Below, in pieces: positions 1 through 4,097 of a stretch of DNA of 7,177 bases. Under the pieces are notes generated by a model that searched no databases, was not told the DNA's origin, and saw only the letters and a list, made by a program, of their open reading frames with translations. The translations under genes and the position numbers were made by a program. Positions within the stretch are counted from its first letter, which is position 1. Each line of letters opens with the position of its first letter. Where the stretch lies: positions 1 to 7,177 of the forward strand of contig CAMCJO010000112.1 of NCBI GenBank assembly GCA_945875135.1. Direction: 5' to 3'. The DNA is from an uncultured Porphyromonas sp. GTDB lineage: Bacteria > Bacteroidota > Bacteroidia > Bacteroidales > Porphyromonadaceae.

Positions 1-23
1 GCATCTAAACCGACAAGTTCACT

Positions 24-503
24 ATGTCTACAAATAGTTTGATCGAACCTCTCTCTACCCCGACCTCGGGCAAGCCAGCCATACTCATCCTCAATGGCCC
101 TAACCTGGTCAACGTGGGACAGCGCGAAGCTGAGATCTACGGATCGACGCCGTTAGTCCCCTACTTGGAGCAGCTAGCCCGTGAGATCACCGAGGCGACA
201 GTCGCCATCCGCTACTCGCACTACGAGGGCGCACTCATCGAGTACCTCTACATGGCTCAGGAACTAGGCTACCAGGCAGTCATACTCAATGCGGGGGGCT
301 ACACGCACACCTCCGTAGCCCTAGCCGACGCGATACGCGCTATCGCACTACCAGTCATCGAGGTGCACATCTCCCAGCCACTAGCCCGTGAGTCTTACCG
401 CCACACTTCACTCATAGCGCCCTACTGCCGTGGTAGCATCGCCGGCTTTGGCGTAGCCAGTTACGACTTAGCCCTACGGGCAGCTCTTCAGCTAAGCCGT
501 TGA
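24..503 (+). CDS. aroQ: Type II 3-dehydroquinate dehydratase (AroQ)
   Basis: Cytoplasmic enzyme converting 3-dehydroquinate to 3-dehydroshikimate, the third step of the shikimate pathway to chorismate and aromatic amino acids. The 159-residue product shows the whole type II signature: ILNGPNL at 21-28, Arg34 and the catalytic Tyr39 of the lid loop (QREAEIYG), EG at 68-69, NAGGYTHTS at 89-97 (substrate-binding Asn89 and His95), Asp102, EVHIS at 113-117 with catalytic His115, and AREsYRH at 121-127 with Arg126. Known family members are about 140-150 residues; the extra length here is a Ser/Thr/Pro-rich N-terminal tail of about 17 residues. No ATG lies between codon 1 and Met77, so the start at 24 is the best available. 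Small departures from consensus are Ala36 for the usual Pro of REP, His66 for the usual Asn of SNxEG, and Gln118 for the Asn of HISN; none removes a catalytic residue. Only 23 bases precede it, so its promoter is not visible. It is probably co-transcribed with the methyltransferase 20 bases downstream. Confidence 0.96.
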   Translation: MSTNSLIEPLSTPTSGKPAILILNGPNLVNVGQREAEIYGSTPLVPYLEQLAREITEATVAIRYSHYEGALIEYLYMAQELGYQAVILNAGGYTHTSVALADAIRAIALPVIEVHISQPLARESYRHTSLIAPYCRGSIAGFGVASYDLALRAALQLSR

Positions 504-523
504 CACCTTATATTATATAGAGT

Positions 524-1171
524 ATGGACGCAGAGCTAGAGCTTTATGCACAGCAGCATAGCTCCTTCGGGCATCCCCTACTAGACGAATTGCTCCGCAC
601 TGCCTATGTACGACTCTTACAGCCGAGGATGGTGTGTGGTGCTACACAGGCGGGGCTACTCTCGATGCTCATTAAGCTCAGTGGTACCAAGCGCGTCCTG
701 GAGCTAGGGGCTTATAGTGGCTACTCAACGATAGCTATGGCGATGGCACTCGAGCCCGTGGCAGGTGAGATCGACTCCATCGAGTGCGATGCCGAGATGA
801 TCCACTTCCTCTCCCCCTTTGTAGCACGTAGCGGCTGTGCCGAGCGCATTCATATACACCATGGTCAGGCTCTAGAGCTGATGCCCGCACTACTCGCGCA
901 GCACGACTACGACCTCGTCTACATCGATGCCAACAAACGTCAGTACCCCGACTACTACCAGCTACTGCGCAAGCAACTACGCCCCGGGGCGATCATCCTT
1001 GCGGACAATACCCTCTGGGACGGTAAAGTAACCGCCCCAACGACCCATTACGACCTTCAGCTGGAAGGGATCCAGCACTTCAACGAACTGGTCGCTCAGG
1101 ACAGCGGCGTGGAGCAGCTCCTCCTACCGCTCCGCGATGGGCTGACGATCATTCGCATCCTACCAGCTTAG
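524..1171 (+). CDS. Class I SAM-dependent O-methyltransferase, COMT/CCoAOMT-like family
   Basis: Predicted cytoplasmic methyltransferase of the bacterial catechol/caffeoyl-CoA O-methyltransferase-like family (COG4122 type), transferring methyl from S-adenosylmethionine to a hydroxyl, usually with a divalent metal. The 215-residue length is normal. Visible motifs are SAM-binding motif I, VLELGAYSGYST at 58-69; the acidic strand end IECDAEM at 86-92; YIDANK at 133-138; and LADNTLWDGKV at 159-169. Asp135, Asp161 and Asn162 match the usual metal-binding triad. The C-terminal LPLRDGLTIIRI at 201-212 fits the family's final strand, where LPLGDG is commoner. Substrate cannot be read from sequence. 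It starts 20 bases after aroQ with an AT-rich spacer and no Shine-Dalgarno, so the two probably form one transcript. In Bacteroides, as I recall, aroQ, pyruvate kinase and this methyltransferase cluster together; pyruvate kinase is absent between them here. Its TAG stop overlaps the TAA of the convergent gene by 4 bases. Confidence 0.93.
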   Translation: MDAELELYAQQHSSFGHPLLDELLRTAYVRLLQPRMVCGATQAGLLSMLIKLSGTKRVLELGAYSGYSTIAMAMALEPVAGEIDSIECDAEMIHFLSPFVARSGCAERIHIHHGQALELMPALLAQHDYDLVYIDANKRQYPDYYQLLRKQLRPGAIILADNTLWDGKVTAPTTHYDLQLEGIQHFNELVAQDSGVEQLLLPLRDGLTIIRILPA

Positions 1172-1803
1172 TCAGGCTGAGCCGGAGCGATAGGCTTTGC
1201 CTCTTGTGCAGCAAGCTCTGCTGGTGCAGGCATCGCCTTAGGCGCATCGGCCGTCGTAGGCTGGGCGTTGCCACTCTTTGCCTGCATCTTATGCGAGGTC
1301 ACCTCATTGCGTAGCTTGATCAGCTCTTCACGCTGCTCAGTCGTGAGCTTATTGAGCTTGAGCCACTCTAGGAGCGCACGCACCGCCAGTCCGATCGTGA
1401 TGACCGTAACCGCACCGATAGCACCCGACCAAGAGACCGTGACAAAAGGCAGATCCTGCGTAGGCGTACGCCACCCGAAGAGAGCCTTGCAGAGGATCGG
1501 CATAAAGAGCGCGACCACCGCCACGATCACCACAAAAGCGATATAGCCACCGAAGTGCCGACGACGCATCATGTGCCCAGCCACATAGTAGTAGTTGAGA
1601 TAGAAGATCGCGATCAGAAAGATGTCAAGCAGCCATGTAGAGAGATAGTGTGATGGAGCCTGGAAGAAGGACTTAGCCATCGTGCTACTCTGCCCGATCA
1701 GTATGGACTGTATCAGCACGATGACGAGCCATGCCGCCAGATAGATAAGCCAAGTATAACTCTTCGTCGAGTTTTGCTTTGCAGCAGTAGCGTCTTGTTT
1801 CAT
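1168..1803 (-). CDS. Four-TM membrane protein with coiled coil; resembles a LytS-type sensor lacking its kinase
   Basis: I assign no function. The 211-residue product has four hydrophobic segments at about 18-37, 54-74, 85-107 and 124-144, with a basic patch (MMRRR, 78-82) after the second. A charged helix follows directly (145-172, LEWLKLNKLTTEQREE and onward), then an Ala/Pro-rich tail to 211. Four helices running into a coiled coil is the arrangement of Bacteroidota LytS/YehU-type histidine kinases (His_kinase family, PF06580), whose coiled coil leads into an FLKAQINPHFLFN-like phosphoacceptor motif. At the matching place this protein reads EVTSHKMQAKSG, and no kinase or ATPase domain follows. 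That resemblance is inference. The reading frame is open upstream to an ATG at 1878, but those 25 codons span a TAnnTTTG promoter box (1841-1834), so I choose the ATG at 1803, which gives a leader of about 25 bases. The gene converges on the methyltransferase, sharing 4 bases at the stops, and diverges from the TPR gene. Confidence 0.8.
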   Translation of the reverse strand: MKQDATAAKQNSTKSYTWLIYLAAWLVIVLIQSILIGQSSTMAKSFFQAPSHYLSTWLLDIFLIAIFYLNYYYVAGHMMRRRHFGGYIAFVVIVAVVALFMPILCKALFGWRTPTQDLPFVTVSWSGAIGAVTVITIGLAVRALLEWLKLNKLTTEQREELIKLRNEVTSHKMQAKSGNAQPTTADAPKAMPAPAELAAQEAKPIAPAQPD

Positions 1804-1833
1804 AGTATAGGTAGACTTATAGTTATTACACCA

Positions 1834-1841
1834 CAAAGATA
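1834..1841 (-). promoter_or_regulatory. Bacteroidota -7 box (TATCTTTG) for the minus-strand membrane protein gene
   Basis: On the minus strand the sequence TATCTTTG is an exact match to the Bacteroidota -7 consensus TAnnTTTG. Transcription from it would begin near 1827-1829, about 25 bases before the ATG at 1803. I see no clear TTG-type -33 element at the expected distance. Its position inside the longer open frame is the main reason for rejecting the upstream start at 1878. Confidence 0.6.
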
Positions 1842-1888
1842 CAACAGGATAATGAAAGAATCCTATGTGTCCACTCACATAAATGAAC

Positions 1889-1896
1889 TATATTTG
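1889..1896 (+). promoter_or_regulatory. Bacteroidota -7 box (TATATTTG) for the TPR protein gene
   Basis: TATATTTG exactly fits TAnnTTTG and lies 27 bases before the ATG at 1924. Transcription would start around 1902-1904, leaving an A-rich leader of about 20 bases (CAACAACAATCAATCAAA), typical of Bacteroidota leaders without a Shine-Dalgarno. The -33 region is weak. The box is 47 bases from the opposing box of the divergent gene, so a regulator bound between them could affect both. Confidence 0.6.
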
Positions 1897-1923
1897 TAGC
1901 ATCAACAACAATCAATCAAATCT

Positions 1924-3108
1924 ATGAAGCGATTAGGAATCGGTCTAGTGATCTTACTAGGTCTAGTGATGATCAGCTTAGGTCTAGTGAGGCCCAGCAC
2001 GCGAAGCCAGAGCAAAGGACTTCTCACGCCCCAAGATAGCATCTTAACTCTTGCGTCCACTCCCGCTAAGTCATATCACCAAGCCGCAGAGGATCTTCGT
2101 ATGGGTGGAGACTGGGATGAGGCGATGGACCTTGCTATAGAGGGGTTAAGCCGATATGGTGACGATAAGGATCACACGCTCTATCACTATCTATGTTTTT
2201 TGTTGACTCGTTCTGACGATGCTGCCAGATGGATATCTAAGCTCCAAGAGGAGATACACAAGCAGCCCAATCGCCCCGAGTGGGTGCTCCTGCTCGCGAC
2301 CCTATACGATAGCTCGTGTCATGCCGATTGTGAGCAAGCTGTTCACTACTTTCAGAAAGCTCTAAAAGCGGTGCCCCAAGGTGGTTTCTTCTACCTATCT
2401 ACTATTGAGCAGATGGCAATATGCTACGTAGAGTTGGGAAGTCTAGACTCCGCTCTATTGTACACAGATATGGCGATCGAGACAGACCCTTCCTTCGCGG
2501 GCTACCACTACAACAAGGCGCTGATGCTCCACGCTTTTGGAAATACAAAAGCTGCCATCACAGAGCTCAATAACTACTTCGCACATCCCAATAGCAACAA
2601 GGACGACGCTCATGCTTACTACAAGCGTGCTTACTACAAGAGTGAGATCAAAGACCTCTCTGGCGCACTCGCTGATGTAGAGCGAGCAATGGCTAAAGAC
2701 TCCCATCCCGACCCCTCAGCCTACCTCCTCCGTGGAGACATCTATGCTGCTCAAGGTAAGAGCACGCAGGCCAAAGCTGACTACAAGACCGTACTGGAAA
2801 ACACATCTAGTGGTGATCCCCGTACACGCATCTTTGCTCTCGTAGGTTTGGGAAATAAGAAACAAGCGATGCAAATCCTAACCGATCGAGTCAACTTCTA
2901 TAAAGAATACGATGACTTAAACGATAGCAACTTCTATCTCCTGCTTCGTTCGCTCATAAAGTATAGGCAGGTAGAGCTAGCACGCTACTTCTGGGAGATC
3001 TCTACGGAGTGGGGTTATCCCTATCCTTGCGTGAATGAAAACACACGAGTCGTAAAAAACAATCCAAAGTACAAGGAGCTACAAAAGAGAGGGGTCAACA
3101 TCCTGTAG
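1924..3108 (+). CDS. Exported tetratricopeptide-repeat protein
   Basis: The 394-residue product starts with a basic, strongly hydrophobic N-terminus (residues 1-22). This is a signal anchor or signal peptide with no lipobox Cys, so the protein probably faces the periplasm. The rest is helical and reads as TPR-type pairs: about 50-82, 117-152, 157-190, 191-223, 228-262 and 264-297. The clearest are the third (AICYVELGSLDSALLYTDMA, with IETDP following) and the sixth (YLLRGDIYAAQGKSTQAKAD). The C-terminal part (300-394) continues as degenerate helical repeats and ends with NNPKYKELQKRG, similar to the closing segment of many Bacteroidota TPR proteins where a 'dPeFk.L' motif caps the array. TPR arrays are protein-binding scaffolds; no catalytic domain is visible and the partner is unknown. 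Five cysteines (91, 132, 136, 167, 369), including a CxxxC pair, could form disulphides in the periplasm. It has its own promoter, and the next gene has another, so it is probably monocistronic. Confidence 0.85.
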   Translation: MKRLGIGLVILLGLVMISLGLVRPSTRSQSKGLLTPQDSILTLASTPAKSYHQAAEDLRMGGDWDEAMDLAIEGLSRYGDDKDHTLYHYLCFLLTRSDDAARWISKLQEEIHKQPNRPEWVLLLATLYDSSCHADCEQAVHYFQKALKAVPQGGFFYLSTIEQMAICYVELGSLDSALLYTDMAIETDPSFAGYHYNKALMLHAFGNTKAAITELNNYFAHPNSNKDDAHAYYKRAYYKSEIKDLSGALADVERAMAKDSHPDPSAYLLRGDIYAAQGKSTQAKADYKTVLENTSSGDPRTRIFALVGLGNKKQAMQILTDRVNFYKEYDDLNDSNFYLLLRSLIKYRQVELARYFWEISTEWGYPYPCVNENTRVVKNNPKYKELQKRGVNIL

Positions 3109-3140
3109 TCCTCCTGCTGGTTATGAATGCGCCAGACGAT

Positions 3141-3174
3141 TTTGCAACGATTTGAAAACTATTCGCTACCTTTG
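3141..3174 (+). promoter_or_regulatory. Bacteroidota promoter (TTTG, 22-base spacer, TACCTTTG) for the barrel protein gene
   Basis: TACCTTTG at 3167-3174 matches the -7 consensus TAnnTTTG, and TTTG at 3141-3144 could serve as the -33 element with a 22-base spacer, slightly longer than the usual 19-21. A second TTTG at 3151-3154 is too close. Transcription would start near 3181, about 23 bases before the ATG at 3204. The 95-base gap after the TPR gene holds no convincing terminator hairpin, so some read-through into the next gene is possible. Confidence 0.65.
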
Positions 3175-3203
3175 ACTCTACAAACAAGTATAACCTATCA
3201 AAT

Positions 3204-3827
3204 ATGAGTACCCTTATGAACAACTTACTCAGAAAAGCCTTCGCGCTCTGCGCCCTCATCCTCGCTACGGGATACTGTCTCTCAGCACAGGTAGTCGTCG
3301 TGCAGGGCGAGCCTGAGGCTCCACTGCCACAGACACTCAACGAAGTGCGCCTCAACCTCCTAGCACCCGTAGCCTTTAAGGCTATATCATTGGAGTACGA
3401 GCGCTCCACAGCAAAGGTAAAAGACCTAGGCTTCGGAGCTGCCATCAGTGCCTGCTTTGCCCATACGGGAGACTTTGGCACTACGGTCTTTCCCACTTTT
3501 GGTGTGATGCCTTACGCACGTTGGTACTTTGGCGGCAAGAAGCTCGCTGCCACAAGACTGAACTCAGGCTTCTTTATCGAGGCAAATACAGCGATCAACT
3601 ATCATCGGTATACTCGAAACAGCTACAAAGGATATTACGAAGAGCCAACGACCGAGACGAAGCAAGGCGCCTCTTGGGGCATCGGCCTCGGCGGTGGCTG
3701 GAAGCTAGTCTCTCGTAGCAACTGGAGTGGTGAGATCAGTCTACGTGCCGGCCGTAACCTCGTGAAAGGCGATGGTGCTGACGATATGTACGTCTACCCC
3801 GCTATCTCCGTGGGCTACCGCTTCTAA
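3204..3827 (+). CDS. Predicted outer-membrane beta-barrel protein, DUF3575-like
   Basis: The 207-residue product has a signal peptide (hydrophobic core about 12-25, likely signal peptidase I cleavage after Ala28 in CLSAQ), then a short Val/Pro-rich linker (29-43). The remainder is an alternating hydrophobic/polar beta pattern: NEVRLNLLAPVAFKAISLEYE at 46-66, shown in two parts as NEVRLNLLAP and VAFKAISLEYE; FGVMPYARWYFGGKK at 99-113; WGIGLGGGWKL at 158-168; and SGEISLRAGRN at 175-185. It ends YPAISVGYRF, with a terminal Phe as expected of a BAM-recognised last strand. This organisation resembles small Bacteroidota outer-membrane proteins of the DUF3575 type, some of which are linked to fimbrial or surface functions; the specific role here is unknown. 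Met1 (3204) and Met5 (3216) are both plausible starts; Met5 gives the more typical signal peptide (MNNLLRK). It has its own promoter and is followed 18 bases after the stop by an intrinsic terminator, so it forms a single-gene transcript. Confidence 0.78.
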   Translation: MSTLMNNLLRKAFALCALILATGYCLSAQVVVVQGEPEAPLPQTLNEVRLNLLAPVAFKAISLEYERSTAKVKDLGFGAAISACFAHTGDFGTTVFPTFGVMPYARWYFGGKKLAATRLNSGFFIEANTAINYHRYTRNSYKGYYEEPTTETKQGASWGIGLGGGWKLVSRSNWSGEISLRAGRNLVKGDGADDMYVYPAISVGYRF

Positions 3828-3845
3828 GCATCCACCCATTTTTTT

Positions 3846-3884
3846 AGAGAGGGCCTCTGGAAAAGGTGTCCTCTCTCCTTTTTT
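3846..3884 (+). terminator. Intrinsic terminator after the barrel protein gene
   Basis: AGAGAGG at 3846-3852 pairs perfectly with CCTCTCT at 3870-3876. The stem can extend inward by a G-T pair (3853/3869) and a C-G pair (3854/3868) around an A-rich loop. Two bases later comes a run of six T (3879-3884). This is a standard Rho-independent terminator pointing in the direction of the barrel gene. The T-run before the stem (3839-3845) does not make it bidirectional, because the reverse direction would need A there. Confidence 0.85.
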
Positions 3885-3940
3885 CTACGCCTATCCTATT
3901 ACGAAGCTTCTCACCCTCTGCGGTATTTGTGAAAAGTGAG

Positions 3941-3948
3941 TATCTTTG
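3941..3948 (+). promoter_or_regulatory. Bacteroidota -7 box (TATCTTTG) for the M16 peptidase gene
   Basis: TATCTTTG exactly matches TAnnTTTG and lies downstream of the preceding terminator. Transcription would start near 3955, giving a leader of about 140 bases before the ATG at 4098. That is much longer than the 20-25 base leaders of the other genes here. I see no clear -33 element at the usual distance; the TTTG at 3926-3929 is only 11 bases upstream. Confidence 0.55.
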
Positions 3949-4023
3949 CATCTGGGTGTGTGCGCTAGATCTAAGTGAAGGTCTCTTGCAACATATATGG
4001 GTCTTGACTCGTCTACCTAATAA

Positions 4024-4045
4024 AGGTGTGTCTAGTACTACACCT
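4024..4045 (+). other. Small hairpin in the leader of the M16 peptidase gene
   Basis: AGGTGT at 4024-4029 pairs with ACACCT at 4040-4045, extendable by one G-T pair around an eight-base loop containing CTAG. It lies in the middle of the untranslated leader, 53 bases before the start codon. The following bases (ACATTCTTTTG) are T-rich but not a continuous T-run, so a terminator or attenuator role is weakly supported. The rest of the 3885-4097 stretch shows no credible gene and no riboswitch class that I recognise. Confidence 0.35.
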
Positions 4046-4097
4046 ACATTCTTTTGAACTGACTAGAAATACATCAATAACTTTTAGACAACTAGAT

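Noticed and set aside
1804..1878. N-terminal extension of the minus-strand membrane protein from an ATG at 1878
   Set aside because: The extra 25 codons cover an exact TAnnTTTG promoter box and encode no recognisable signal or domain; the ATG at 1803 has a normal leader.
3095..3496. 133-codon minus-strand frame
   Set aside because: It lies mostly opposite the barrel protein gene and runs through that gene's promoter; no recognisable protein features.
3866..4057. 63-codon plus-strand frame starting with GTG
   Set aside because: It starts inside the terminator stem, crosses a promoter box, and its composition shows no domain or family resemblance.
4053..4085. Alternative promoter TTTG, 21-base spacer, TAACTTTT
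   Set aside because: The spacing is good, but the last base of the -7 box is wrong and the start site would fall within a few bases of the ATG, leaving no ribosome-binding leader.
4026..4097. GTG start at 4026 for the M16 peptidase
   Set aside because: It would put 24 mostly polar residues before a standard signal peptide and translate through the leader hairpin; the ATG at 4098 begins a typical signal peptide.
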